From Rhyacophila brunnea (taxonomy: Eukaryota > Arthropoda > Insecta > Trichoptera > Rhyacophilidae), in contig JAGYXB010001018.1 in NCBI GenBank assembly GCA_022495005.1, positions 248,001-312,000 on the forward strand: a DNA stretch of 64,000 nucleotides. Reading direction: 5' to 3'. Each line of letters begins with the position of its first letter. Positions within the stretch are counted from its first letter, which is position 1. A program made the translations under genes and the position numbers. The notes beneath the pieces are model-generated. The model was given only the letters and a program-made list of their open reading frames with translations. It had not been told where the DNA came from and made no database searches. Shown piece after piece: positions 23,949 through 35,412 of the stretch.

Positions 23949-24182
23949 ATATGCATGCAAATTTGCAGAAATAGCTTGAATGCAGTTTGCTGTTATATGC
24001 ATATGCCAGTAAATCATCAAAAGACTAATATGTTATTCATTGACATAATATTATTATATTATAGATTTTTTTAGACTGGTCTCGTCTCAATAAGTTTTCA
24101 TATGAGCTAATAAATAAAAATATCATAGATGATTTGAAAACACCTCAGATATATACCTACTAAAAATATATTTTTGAAAAAA

Positions 24183-24262
24183 ATATGACGCTCAGCGGGA
24201 CTCAAACCCGCACCCACTATACTTGCGTCAATGTGCTTTACCTATTGACATAAATTATATGC
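24183..24262 (-). repeat. tRNA-like sequence (SINE head)
   Basis: The minus strand carries GTCAATAGGTAAAGCACATT (A-box region) and GTGCGGGTTTGAGTCCCGCT (B box GGTTTGAGTCCC), followed by AGCGTCATA and a T/A-rich tail. The GGTAAAGCACA block also occurs in the copies at 14853 and 62361, which links it to SINE family C. Confidence 0.6.
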
Positions 24263-24309
24263 ATCAAATCTAATTACAACAAAATTCGATGACTACTTAT
24301 TGTCCACTC

Positions 24310-24433
24310 TTAATACTTTGGACGCTGAAGACGCACCTGGCGCGTAATGATCAGGCGGCCGATCAATTTAATTAACGTGCATTTTAAAGGTGGTAATTAA
24401 AAAACATTATCTACTCAGCAGCTAATGAGTTAA
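24310..24433 (+). mobile_element. TTAA-target MITE, copy 1 (124 bp)
   Basis: Flanked by TTAA on both sides: TTAATACTTTGGACGCTGAA at the left and CAGCAGCTAATGAGTTAA at the right. The middle contains GCGTAATGATCAGGCGGCCG and TTAACGTGCATTTTAAAGG. Inner ends are short, imperfect inverted repeats. TTAA target duplication and size suggest a piggyBac-like MITE, though Kolobok-type elements also use TTAA. Other copies: 32840, 35413 and 48494. Confidence 0.87.
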
Positions 24434-25584
24434 GGTTCAAATAATATATTACTGATTTTATTTAATAACACGCATCTATCAAAACAAATTCAATAGGCGA
24501 CACAAATAATCTGCCAATACATTGAATTATTCATCCAATACTACATCATAACAATACTCAATTAACTAAATTTAAATTAATAAAATTGGATATTAATATT
24601 CCATACTACATCATTAGGACATACATTCAAAATTATTAACATAAAAAAAATATGAAGCAATAAGTACTTACATTAACATTTCAATATATCACCAAACAAA
24701 TATTTATAATTAATCAATATCTATATTTGATTTACAATTCATTTATAAAATTTGCAATAAAAAATATAAACAATATTACCACATTCAGAAATTCATGCCG
24801 TAAAATCGATTAAGAATAAATTAAAATCTTCTAACTTAGTGACATCAAGTATATAGTTTTAAAAAAACTCAAGGTTTTTAAGGTTACATAAAATACTTAA
24901 TCAAAAAATCATAAAATATCAGGAGTCTTTTGAGATGTGGCCGTATTGATGATTGACTAACGTTGACGTCCTCAAATTAATGGGTTATAACAGAGAAATT
25001 CTTCGTCACCTCAAAATTATAAAAAACAGTTATAGATACTTCAACTATCTACATTATAATATTATGATAATTAAATTATATCATTTTTACGTCTGGTTAT
25101 CCAAGATTATAGCTATAATATTAATTGTATCACAGAAATATATTGTCGTAACAATAAGATTAAATTGTGTTATGTATCATATAATACAAGTAGTATGTGG
25201 ATAGATTTGCACTGCAATGCCCCAAATATGAAATTCATAGAGTACAGCTGCGAATTGCAGATATCTATGAGAATGTCGACGAATTGAAGGGTGTCCTGGC
25301 GGTGGGTAAGACGGAAGAGCTAGGAAAAATTGTAAAGTTATTTAACAGAATAGGAGTGAGGACCTGATCGACGGATCCCCTTTTAGAAGAGAAGAGGCGA
25401 TATGACAGCGAGTCGCAGTCAAAACCTCGGTAAAATCATATAATAATTAAAATCATTTGGTATCATCATCATTGGTATTTAAATTTATGTAAACCCTCTT
25501 ATTTGGAACATTATCTACCGTTCACTTCTTGCTAAAAAAATGATGGAATCGTCTAAATTTATTTTATAAATATATTATGTACAG
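24434..25584. other. AT-rich sequence with a possible coding fragment
   Basis: At about 25235-25370 the plus strand reads RVQLRIADIYENVDELKGVL and then AVGKTEELGKIVKLFNRIG before a stop, a protein-like composition unlike the surrounding AT-rich DNA. I cannot assign it; a retrotransposon ORF1 fragment is one possibility. The 83-codon frame at 24953-25204 is Ile/Tyr-rich chance coding. Confidence 0.35.
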
Positions 25585-26458
25585 CAGGGTTTTCTAAACT
25601 TTTTCTGCAATGAAACACTTTGTCAACCCGGAATTTTTAACGGAACACTTTGTTTATTTTGTAGGTTATTTATTAGTGCAGCTAACCGTTTTGCCAATTT
25701 TGGCAACTGTCGTTAAGCTGACAAGATTTGTCAGCCGGTCAGTTAAAAACAGTATACCCCAAAGAGATTGGACTCCTCCCGAGAGGTAGCACACAAATGT
25801 CAGTGTGTACTCATTTTGTGAGAGAAAGTTCTATTTCTCTGAAATTAGGTACACTTTGCTGCAAATGGGCCATACTTGGACATAAAAACGCCCTACTGAG
25901 TATTTTTTTTTATCAACACAAGCTTATAACCAATTTATGATAAACGTATTTTCATTATAAAAAGTTCCCGCAATAAAAAATTTATTAGGATTCAGAGTAA
26001 GAAAAAATAATGCAAATGGATGTAAGTATTTTATTTTTAATAACACAAAAAACACAATATTATATGAAAAATTATACACAAATTAGTTAATAGCAAATGG
26101 TTAAATATTGGAATAAGAAATATGGTCTTGTTTTACATATTGTTCTATATAAAATAACATAGCATTATTGTTTAGATAAAACGGTTAAATAAAAAACACA
26201 AATAATTACAGTTAATTACAAACAAAAAAAAAGTTTATTATATTACCTACCTATTTACACATGTGTATTTTGAAAATATTTTATGAAATAAAAATATAAC
26301 ATAGGTTCGTTTTTGCCATATTGTGTATAAAATTACTTGTTTATACAAACCTATTAGATACAAAATACAGGTAGGTATGTTGAAAATTTGATTATATAGT
26401 TAATTACAATATTTTATCTATTTAACTCACTTTTTTAACTCTCATTTAACTTTAACAC

Positions 26459-27100
26459 TCATTTAACTTCACTTTCCGAGAAATGCTTCCCACACAGTAA
26501 TGAATATTTAGATGGCACCCAGCTCTCCCGCCCGACTGCATCAATCCACAATTTCCGAAGAACTTCATTTTTCGGAAATCTGAAATAATTTAATTTATAT
26601 AACATTGTACAATTGCTACATATACTCCATTACATACTTCATATAAATACAATTTTTTGTTTGGTATTCTTAAAAATATATTTAACTCTGAAATGAATGT
26701 AAATAATGAATGTCATTAACTAGCACTAACAGTTTTTACTTTGAAAAACACATCGTATATTTTGGGTTCAAAATAATATTATGCATACGGCCCTAGATCT
26801 TTCGCAATAAACAACCATTTGACGTTTGATGTAAAAGTTGTGAATTGTTATTGCAAAAGAACTCTTAGGAAAAACTATCTTTGTATAAATAATTAATAGT
26901 ATGCAAATTGTTCCGAAATTCTGTTACTCATTTATATTCTTCCATTAATAAATATTTTTTACCGAATAATAACGTATAATAATACAATACTTATTTGTCA
27001 ATAAACGTAAAAAATGTAATATTATTATTATAAATACCTGTAAAAAAAATACGCCGGCATTTCTCCTGGCTTTGCATCCTATTGCACTGCAAGATGCCAT
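26459..27100 (-). pseudogene. THAP-domain gene relic, two exons
   Basis: Exon 1 (27100 down to 27038) begins ATG in a favourable AACATGG context and encodes MASCSAIGCKARRNAG, with the first zinc-binding pair C-x4-C. It ends CAG|GTATTT, a normal donor. Exon 2 (26579 down to 26459) follows TTATTTCAG, a normal acceptor, and encodes FPKNEVLRKLWIDAVGRE, then the C-x2-H pair in SLLCGKHF, before a TGA. Together they cover most of a C2CH THAP DNA-binding domain. As written the exons do not join in frame: an eight-T run at the end of exon 1 leaves phase 0 where exon 2 needs two leading bases. One T fewer would restore the frame. No transposase body follows. The intron is about 460 bp. Functionally this would be a sequence-specific DNA-binding domain of a transposase or derived repressor. 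Confidence 0.8.
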
Positions 27101-27343
27101 GTTTTTTTTTTAACTTAAAACGTCGACGAAAATATCTTACTTCTTTTAAAATCGAGAGAATAACAATATTATATCCGCCATGTTGTTTTACTACACGAAC
27201 TTGAAGTAGTACCTCCAGAATACCAACATTACCAACTGTCTTTCTCCGATTCGTATTTTTAGTACACAAATGATGGCGTGTTCCCTCTCCAGTCTTTCAA
27301 TCTCTTTGGTAAACCCCATCTTTTTCATACGCACGGTGTGAGA

Positions 27344-27475
27344 AAAGATGGTCCTCCGTCTGTACTTAGATCATGTCCCCCACATCCCGAAGCGTGTCCA
27401 AAGGCTAGGATCTTTGGCGGCCCCCGTACTTATCGCTAACGTTAAAGGCAATGTGATGATCTACAGTTGCATTTT
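27344..27475 (+). repeat. Dispersed repeat M, copy 1
   Basis: CACATCCCGAAGCGTGTCCA, GATCTTTGGCGGCCCCCGTA, TATCGCTAACGTTAAAGG and GTGATGATCTACAGT match the minus strand of 35697-35835. Translation in one shared frame gives PHIPKRVQRL against PHILKRAPRP, but stop positions differ. It lies within the hAT-like element. It may be part of that family, or an older insertion. Confidence 0.75.
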
Positions 27476-27970
27476 CCAAATGGTGTTCGAAGTAAAATTA
27501 ACGGTATTTTTAGCATTTTTTTTGTATATTTAATACACCCACTTTTATGTTGATATGCAGAATTATGGACATGTCAATTAATATCAACAATGATTAAAAA
27601 TTGTAAGTATGGCAAAACCATATATCGTTAAATGTCAGTGTGTTTTACGTGAAACAGCGCCGCACACGACATTTTTTTACTATTAGTGCATGTTTTTGAT
27701 GTGTGTTTATCTCACTTAGCCGGTCGATCTCTCACGCCGGGTCTCTTGTAAGCCCCCTCCTTGTAAAAACCATGACCTATCTAGATACTTGACGTCATAA
27801 ACATCAGTTGAGATTTACCATCACTCGCCTTTCAATATGAAGTAGATTCTTTAATTATTGTAGGTTTACTTATTTTACTTCTACTTAGTAGAAGATCTTT
27901 AAATGTGTTGTAGTATATAAAACCATTCTGAATGGTCGCGGAACATAGTTTAGGAAACCCTGATGTACAG

Positions 27971-30120
27971 GGTTAAAATAAATGTAACAGAGCTATTATG
28001 TAATGCGAGGTCAATGCTTCATAAATATATTATATAGGTACCTCAAAATATAAATACTAACTTTTCATTGTAATATTACAAGTTTTAATGATTTGCGTTG
28101 GTATTTTATAAATAAATATCCCTGTTTTAGTCCGCCATTAAGATAATTAATAAACTTTATATTTAATAAACGATCGGTAGTTTCATTTTTCAATTTATTC
28201 AAACGAAAACTTTTAAAAACAAATACAAAAAAACAGGCAAACGTGATTACTCATTAAAAAACTTTCTCTTAGAACAAAATGAAAGCCTTTGAATTTATTT
28301 AAAACAAGTAAAAAAGCTTTCCAATACTAACCTGCTCGCGCACCATAAACAAAGTTTATTTCTAAACGATTTCATTTATTGGCTTTCATTTTTTTTCCTT
28401 CCATTCAAAATGAGTTTTCACAAGCTGAGTTTTTCAAATCAATACCGTGAAATTGAATTATATAGCAGAGTTTTATTCCATAAAAATGCTGATTAAAACC
28501 AAGGAGAAAATATTCGTTTCACGATTGCTTTCCCGATGTCATATAACTCGATTAACACTTCATGCACGGTAAATTGATTTCCACAGGAAATATCATATTA
28601 CCGTTCCTTTGAATTCAATCTTTTCTTAAAACAATAAAATTAGTAGGAGATAAATGCAATACCTAGTTTTCCTTAAATATTACGATATATTATGAATAAA
28701 ATACTACTTAATAATATTTTCCAGTTATAATGGCGCATTTAAATGGTTCCATGAATAAACAGAACATGATATAACAAAACATGTATATAAACAGAATATG
28801 AACAAACATAAACTGAAGAAATAGAACGATAAAAAAAAGAATACCGATAAACAGAACTACCTATCACATTTCAGGAAGAATGTTACATTTAATATTGAAA
28901 TTATCATAATATCTCTATGTATATTATATAAAGATACATTTTTAATACTCGTAACACACAAGGTTTTCAATACGCCCTAAAAAATCAAATTATATAATTA
29001 TTTCCAATCGCTGGAAAGCCTCAATTAAAACAATTTTATCTAATTGACCTGTGTTTGGCACAATTATATTGTATTATAGACAAAATCACGTGAAAGAAAA
29101 GTACATAGAAGGCATTTTTTTAAATTCGGACGTAAACCGATAGTTTACATATATTTTTATCTGTAGAAGCATAAAAATGTACATGGTCACTAGAATTTTA
29201 TTAAAGTATCTAATTATAACTTTACTTTAAGCGTCAAATTTGTGACTATTTTCAAAAACAAAATATCATTAACGATAAGTGAATATTTTTTACAATACAA
29301 ACATCTGTAAATAACTCAGCGCTTTGCGCCTCGCGGGAGAACTTTGCCCCCTTGGATCCCGCAGACGATGGTTACTTAAACTCTGACGGCTAAATTTATT
29401 AAACATGGATAAATGTTTTGCCTACCGATTCTCTGAATGCTGGTTGTCCAAATTCGAATGAAAAAAAATGCCAATCTCTGTTACTAACGAATTATATACG
29501 ACTATTTACTTATTCATAGAGTATATGCTTTATAACTTAGCACTTTTTTCACTTTTTTACTGCACTAATACGCCTTTTTGACTGATTACCTCGCATTAAA
29601 TTAGATCAAATGGTTAATTATAAATTTAAAAGTACATTATTCTCAGAAGGAATATCGGAAAACTATCTTGACGAAATGAACTTCCTTACATACCGGCTAA
29701 AAATTGCTCATGCACATTATCAAGACTACAAAAATAAACCACTTATCTCAGCTTAAATATTTAAGACAAATTATTATGGAACAGCTTGAAATTTGTTAAT
29801 ACTTATAGAATTATCAAAAAACTGCAGGGCGCGAGTTTAGACGTCATACCGAAGCGCCGCTTGCAACCGACTGGAGTCTCTAGCGGCCGCGCAACTTTTG
29901 TGACATTATTTTTTGTTACACCTGTGCGATTTTTCGTAACAAATGTGCCTGGGAGGTCAAGGCAAAAGTATGTTTTCATGCTAAAAAATAAAACATCAGT
30001 AGTTTTTTACGGCTGTGAATGTCACAGGACCATAATATACCCACGACTTAGTTCGCTGCATACTTAAGTGTGCTTTGACCGATTTTGCTGTGACTTACAT
30101 ATTAACGAAAAGCGCCCATA
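27971..30120. other. AT-rich sequence with two GC-richer patches
   Basis: The patches are 29310-29470 and 29820-30060. The second contains AGCGGCCGCG (a NotI site, rare in this composition) and a 93-codon plus-strand frame at 29786-30067 with no recognised domain. Nothing else is supported. Confidence 0.4.
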
Positions 30121-30365
30121 TAACAGAGGAATATAGTTAACTATCGTGGGTACCAGGTTCAAATGTTGCGTCTGAAAAGTACATAATATTATATTCTCTT
30201 TTAATTTATGTATGAGTCAGAGTATGGACCCAATAGGTTAAGCAAGTGGCTGACATCCATTTCTCGTTAAAACAGAAATTTGTTAATAAAAACCTATTCT
30301 TACACTCTGCAGAGGCTCATATGATCTTAATGTGAATGGAAATGGAAATGGTTGAAAAAAATAAA
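30121..30365 (+). mobile_element. tRNA-derived SINE, family A, copy 3
   Basis: ATCGTGGGTACCAGGTTCAA marks the B-box half. TATGAGTCAGAGTATGGACC, TAAGCAAGTGGCTGACATCC, then ACACTCTGCAGAGGCTCATA and TGATCTTAATG follow, ending in an A-rich tail. The A-box end is degraded. Confidence 0.8.
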
Positions 30366-31848
30366 GAAACTTTAGAATAAACTAGAAAGACAAACAATAT
30401 ATTGGGAGCTTCTACAAAATTATAAATTTATAACAAAATAAAAATGTAAATACCTGGTACATTTTGAAAACTCTAATGTCATCTGGTCTGAATCTTGAAA
30501 TATTACCATCTGTAATCTTTGTAAAAGTTGACGGCAATAATGTGTTCCGCAAACTGCAGAGATAATTAATTATAACATGTAGGTAACCTCTTGAATTTAC
30601 TATTATTTAAGTTATAAACTCATTTCCAGAAAGATGCAAGTATGATATTGTTGTATAACTATTTTTTGATATTATAATAATAATGTGTGTACCTATTCTA
30701 AAACAGCTGTCAACATAAATAACAGAAATATTATTATAACATCATTAATAGTATTCGTTTGTTTTGTATTTAAATTATTTTGTTCTATAATACTTTATTA
30801 TGATTTAAAATTAGAATTACAAAATTTCAAAATAAAATTAGTCGTTATTTTGTTTCTATAACATTGTCAATAAATTGAAAACGCGAATGGCCCGTGATAG
30901 AAAATAAATGATTAGATAAATATAAATAAAACAAAATTATTAACATCACAAAGACAGAATTTCTTTGTGTGAGAAGAAAAATCCAATTTTCCGTTAGAGT
31001 CCACATTTTGTTCGGGAAAGCTCCTTGAATTTCATTCAAACACAAATTATAAAAGTGGAAGGGAGGAGCGAAGAGGGTGTCTTTGTTAATTGTCTATAGG
31101 CAGAGATCATATTTTCGAACAAGCAGACGGACTCTCTAAGCCACTCCAAATTTTAGGCTTCGCTGCTCTTCCAATTAAAAGTTTCCACCTCTCGAATTGC
31201 TTCCCTCTGCAAATAAGAAAGCCTTATTGGCGAAAAAGCGATGCATGAGACTAGGTTAGATGCAATTTGTCTTTGGAAATCTAAACGATTTTCATTTAGG
31301 TAACTATTATGACTTTATAACTAATATAATATCGGCAATTAAAATAATATCTAGGTAAATATTATGGAAAGCACCTTTCCTTAGCCCATTGAAGACAGAT
31401 TGAAAAGGAGAAGAAGTGGACCACCGGCCAAACTAAATTTTGTCGAAAATTTGACAAAGACTTAAAAACGCCTACAATTATGTTGAATATGAAATATTAA
31501 AATAAAAATATATATGTAAGGAAACACTTTAATCTATGCTTATGTTGGTAGGCATCAACGTAGGTGTGATGAATTGGTGGATGAATAAGTAATCAGAAGA
31601 AGAGATGAGAAGTCGAGATTTGGTGGTTGCTCCGATGGATGGAGGAGTGCGTTTTATTTGCAGCGTAAGCAGTCGGTATAAGAGTATGTTACAGTAGTTA
31701 TGTTACAACATGTATGATACTATTCCGAGGTCCAAATCTCGGTAGGATGAGATGTTGGGCGGAGCGATTCCGAGACTGAGATTCCAACAGACCGGGAACA
31801 TATATTCGAGTGACATGTCTAATGCATTATGATCAACTATGTATTAAT
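30366..31848. other. AT-rich sequence with an unassigned purine-rich patch
   Basis: 31030-31240 contains GTGGAAGGGAGGAGCGAAGA and, farther on, GCTCTTCC and TTTCCACCTC in roughly inverted relation. 31600-31810 contains CGAGATTTGG and its inverse CCAAATCTCG about 115 bases apart. Either may be an old MITE. No gene was recognised. Confidence 0.35.
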
Positions 31849-31849
31849 T

Positions 31850-31980
31850 GACGTACACGGATTGAGTTGTTTATCATCATACTTATATTTTTAAATATGT
31901 AAGGTTTTAATAAATATCCAAAAATAATAAATAAAACATTATTACCAAGGGCAAACGGCTTCAAATTGATGACGATTCTC
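31850..31980 (-). repeat. Dispersed repeat N, copy 1
   Basis: On the minus strand, CTTGGTAATAATGTTTTATT, ATTTTTGGATATTTATTAAA and ACCTTACATATTTAAAAATA match 33860-34000 on the plus strand. The matching frames explain similar short translations (GNNVL-IIF-YLLKPY) on opposite strands. No known family was recognised. Confidence 0.7.
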
Positions 31981-32605
31981 CAGATCACTTGATCAACAGC
32001 GGCGACAAATTGTTGCTGGTTGTTTCCAATCAATTAACGTACAAAATGTTTACTATCTCTGGACCAATTTCCCCTAATAAGCAGTTATCAGATGGGATTT
32101 CAATTAAAGATAAGTTCATGAAATTTGATAACAAAAAAGTTAATATACAAACAGAACACACTAACTGGAGAATACTAGTTTTGAGTAATTTGACTATGAA
32201 GTTGGTCAAATGTTTGAAATGGTCTATCATGTGAGATTATTAAGTAATCGTAAAAATGATTACTTTAAAATAAAGACTGTTTATTTATTAAGAAGGTTTT
32301 CAGACTGTAAAGTTTGAAATAAGGAACATTTTGGTATAACTAACTCAATATGTCATTTTTTCGAATAAGTGTCTTCTGCCAGAACAGTGATGATATTTTC
32401 TAAGGCAGTGGCTCAAAATACAAAATATTAGAATTGCATTGAAGATGTGATTTCATAATAATTGGGTGTATAGAATGTTCAATAATTCTAAAATTCTGCA
32501 GTAATGTGATTCAAGCTATTTTATTATTATTTTATTCAGCTCTCATATTCTTTTAGACTTATACGTGGTGTAAAATAAATAAGAACTCCATTCCAACTCC
32601 AAGAC
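31981..32605. other. AT-rich sequence without recognised features
   Basis: Frames are open on both strands of 32030-32230, a sign of low stop density rather than of coding. Confidence 0.5.
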
Positions 32606-32611
32606 GAAAGC

Positions 32612-33150
32612 CATTATTAGTGGTAGGTATTGACTTGTGTGTCCCTGATAACTATATTAGAAATTGAGAGCATCAGTTGTTTGTTCTCCCAATGTGCAGA
32701 GCTAACCTACCATTGGTGATGCCAATTTTGTGAGGACAATAACTCTGTTCAAGCAAATCGCTTCGGATGTTAATACATTCTACCAGCGTAAAAATGAGTT
32801 AGGTAGGCGCTGATTTATAAATTTTTGAATAGGGTTCACTTAACTCATTCGTTGCTGACTAGATATTGATTTATTAATTACCGCCTTTAAAATGCACGTC
32901 AATTACATCGATCGGCCGCCTGGTCATTACGCACCGGGTGCGTCTTCAGCGTCCAAAGTATTAACTCATTCGGTGTGCTTCCATGTTCTATAATTTTTGT
33001 ACCTTTTATTTTACTTTTCATACTGCATATTATATTTATTTCTTCATTACAATACTGTTTAATACTATTTCTTTGATTTTAAATGTCATGTTGTAAACGT
33101 TTTAAATTTATAATTTGTTATGTTGACCGTATGTAAAAAGTAAACAAGTT
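32612..33150 (+). pseudogene. CR1/Jockey-like retrotransposon 3' end, split
   Basis: TTGACTTGTGTGTCCCTGAT, GTTTGTTCTCCCAATGTGCA and CAGAGCTAACCTACCATTGG match the minus strand of 59220-59340, where they encode the last part of the polyprotein. After an interruption at 32840-32964 the 3' untranslated part resumes (GTGTGCTTCCATG, TTTAAATTTATAATTTGTTA). The interruption is a TTAA-target MITE. The copy is broken by stops and deletions. Confidence 0.75.
32840..32964 (-). mobile_element. TTAA-target MITE, copy 2, nested
   Basis: TTAACTCATTCGTTGCTGAC on the left and GTCCAAAGTATTAA on the right, with CCTTTAAAATGCACGTCAAT and GATCGGCCGCCTGGTCATTA inside. It is in reverse orientation to copy 1 and inserted in a non-LTR 3' end. 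TTAACTCATTCG (12 bases) is present at both edges, longer than the expected TTAA duplication. Confidence 0.87.
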
Positions 33151-33855
33151 TTAATTTTAATTTGAAGCTGTAAGTGTTTAATGATAATTAGTATACCATT
33201 GATTTGGTATGGAAATTTATGCAGAGCTCAAGGTCACTCATACTCTAAAACCTACCCTGTATGGATTGATACTTTAAACCTCCAAAAAGATACCTACACG
33301 TAATTTTTAGTCATTATAATTATTACAAGAAAAAATTTTTGAATTCCGAATAGTGACTATCTACTGATCATTTCCGTATACAACAATAGCTTCACACACC
33401 TCTCAAACACTTCAGTTGAAAAACTCTGTGATAAAATAATCTCCATATAGCGGTTTATATTATAATATAATATATTTTATTTTATTTTTCCGTCTAGGGC
33501 GGATATCGCAAAAAACAAAACATTATACGCATAAGATTTATTTAATACTTAATTTCATAATGTATGTATATTATTTTAACACATCACGAAACAAAGCACT
33601 TTAAATCATCAATCATATAAATGGATAAAAGTGTCAAAAATATATATTACGTAAGTCTAATCAAATGTTTGAAATCATATTAATATTCTAGATTTCAGAT
33701 TACAAAATAAGTACTCTCATACATTTAAAATGAGAAATCCCTTTTGTATTTCACACGAAAAGTTTAACACGGTAAAACTGGTTTATTATGTAGGTACGTT
33801 CACTGTGAGATATTACATTATAATATCAGATAATATACTAAGAAAATATTATATT
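33151..33855. other. AT-rich sequence without recognised features
   Basis: No supported feature. Confidence 0.55.
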
Positions 33856-33859
33856 AGTA

Positions 33860-34005
33860 TAGTTAGTAATATTAACCCAATTGGAGACAATTTGATGCCG
33901 CTTGTAGTTGGTAATAATGTATTAATTATTATTTTTCGATATTTATTAAAACCATACTATTTTATCTACATAATTAAAAATATAAGCATAGATTGGAATA
34001 TTTCC
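33860..34005 (+). repeat. Dispersed repeat N, copy 2
   Basis: GTTGGTAATAATGTATTAAT, TATTTTTCGATATTTATTAA and ATTAAAAATATAAGCATAG match the minus strand of 31850-31980. The 98-codon frame 33730-34026 runs through it and is hydrophobic and AT-driven; no gene call is made. Confidence 0.7.
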
Positions 34006-34287
34006 TTAATTGTACATTTTACTTAAAAATAATATTTTATATTAAACATACCTAATGTAATAAAGACGTTGTAGCCGTTTTTGTAAACCTTTGTCAAATT
34101 TAGTACAAAACTTAATCTGGCCGTTAGTCCATTTTTTCTCCTTTTAAAATCTATTTTCAATGGGTTAATAATTGATTTTACACGTTTATTACAGCCGCGG
34201 TAGTACCACTGTCATCATTCTCGTGCGTATTCTCCCTGTCTCCCTATCTTGCATACGTTTGCGATATACTATATATAATACTATATT

Positions 34288-34480
34288 TGAACTGGTATTA
34301 TCATCATCATTAGACGGGGTCGATTCACTGCTAGATGAAAGCCTCCTCTAACTATTTACACTCTTCTCGGTCCCTAGTTTTTTGCTACCACGTAAATCTA
34401 CAGAATTTTATGAACTCGTCTATCTAGCAAATTTTAGGACATACCTGTGAGCCTTTAGTTCTCCTTGAGTTTCACTGTCT
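34288..34480 (-). pseudogene. RTE-like retrotransposon carboxy-terminal relic
   Basis: The minus strand encodes KTRDREECK, a stop, then LEEAFI, a stop, and IDPV with a terminal stop, aligning with the LKEAFTQQWINFS end of the relic at 16198-16345. The plus strand begins with TATCATCATCATTAG, the ATC-rich 3' end expected for these elements. Several in-frame stops show it is dead. Confidence 0.75.
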
Positions 34481-35412
34481 GACGAAATTTCTCCAGCAGT
34501 TGTTCTGGTATATCAGTTTCAATTATTTGTTTGTAAGCTGCTGCACCAGTCTAATACAGTTTTGTAGAATCTCCTTACTTTGTAGAGCATGTCATTGTTG
34601 AACTCGTTACGTCACGACGCATATCTGATGGTTTTTCCTCAACCATAATGTTTTTATTTTTCATTGATTGTGTAAGTATGCAGCCTAAGGTTACAGTAGG
34701 TTGCAACACCATATCCCGAATATAATTACCATAAAATATTTTATATAACACAATAACTTATCGATATTTTAATTACTCAATTTTATATCACTACACTGTA
34801 AGCATCTGTCAAGCTATTATTAGAGTGTCATTTGTTTTCTGTTTTGACCCGATTCAAATTTTTTCAAATATAGAATTCGCATTTATACGTGTATGGTAAT
34901 ACATCTACTCCCTGCTTTCTCTTACATATTTTTATGTTTCTCAAATGAGTTACGGATAATTCAAGACAAACATATATGAGGTAATAATGTTATGATACTT
35001 ATCATTGTGGCCAGTTTTAAAAAGTGGAAGTATTTTAACTATCAGAGTGTATGAGAACGTATCATTTCGGATTATTCACAAAATGCTGCCTGCATGGCCT
35101 CCACAAAGGGGGGGCTGACAGGGCTCTAGCCTGAAGGCCCGGGCTTAAAGGGGGCCCGGCGTGGTGATTCGACCAGTTCAGTAAGATAACCATACACTAC
35201 AGATTTGCTGTAATATTAATTTAAGCCATTTTACTTAAAGAATGGTAACATTTAAAATGACTGCGATGTAATTAAGTATAATATTATGATAATTGATATA
35301 ATTACATGACAATTTAAGTGTAAAAATTTAATGTAAGTATAGTTATTTTTAGTGTATTTCCTGACTAAGGACAACGACTATTTTTCCAATATGATGAAGG
35401 TTTACAAGTTAC
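34481..35412. other. AT-rich sequence with one GC-rich patch
   Basis: At 35100-35165 the sequence AAGGGGGGGCTGACAGGGCT followed by AAGGCCCGGGCTTAAAGGGG is strikingly GC-rich. It resembles the ends of some arthropod hAT elements, but no partner end was found. The remainder is featureless. Confidence 0.4.

Larger units (their letters stand above)
25585..27962 (-). mobile_element. hAT-like DNA transposon, 2.38 kb, THAP-encoding
   Basis: The left end is CAGGGTTTTCTAAACTTTTT. The right end, reverse-complemented, is CAGGGTTTCCTAAACTATGT, and both continue into GGAACA-type sequence. With the 8 bp duplication ATGTACAG this fits the hAT superfamily; P elements also make 8 bp duplications and carry THAP domains, but their ends differ. 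Inside, on the minus strand, lies a two-exon THAP relic (26459-27100). No catalytic hAT domain or dimerisation region was found, so the copy is non-autonomous. Confidence 0.85.
25577..27970. repeat. 8 bp target-site duplication ATGTACAG
   Basis: ATGTACAG occurs at 25577-25584 and 27963-27970, immediately outside the inverted ends of the transposon between them. A perfect 8 bp duplication indicates a fairly recent insertion by an enzyme of the hAT or P type. Confidence 0.93.

Noticed and set aside
32030..32234. Open frames on both strands
   Set aside because: Simultaneous openness on both strands with AT-rich codons reflects low stop density, not coding.
35100..35165. GC-rich patch as a hAT end
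   Set aside because: It looks like some arthropod transposon ends, but no inverted partner or target duplication was found nearby.
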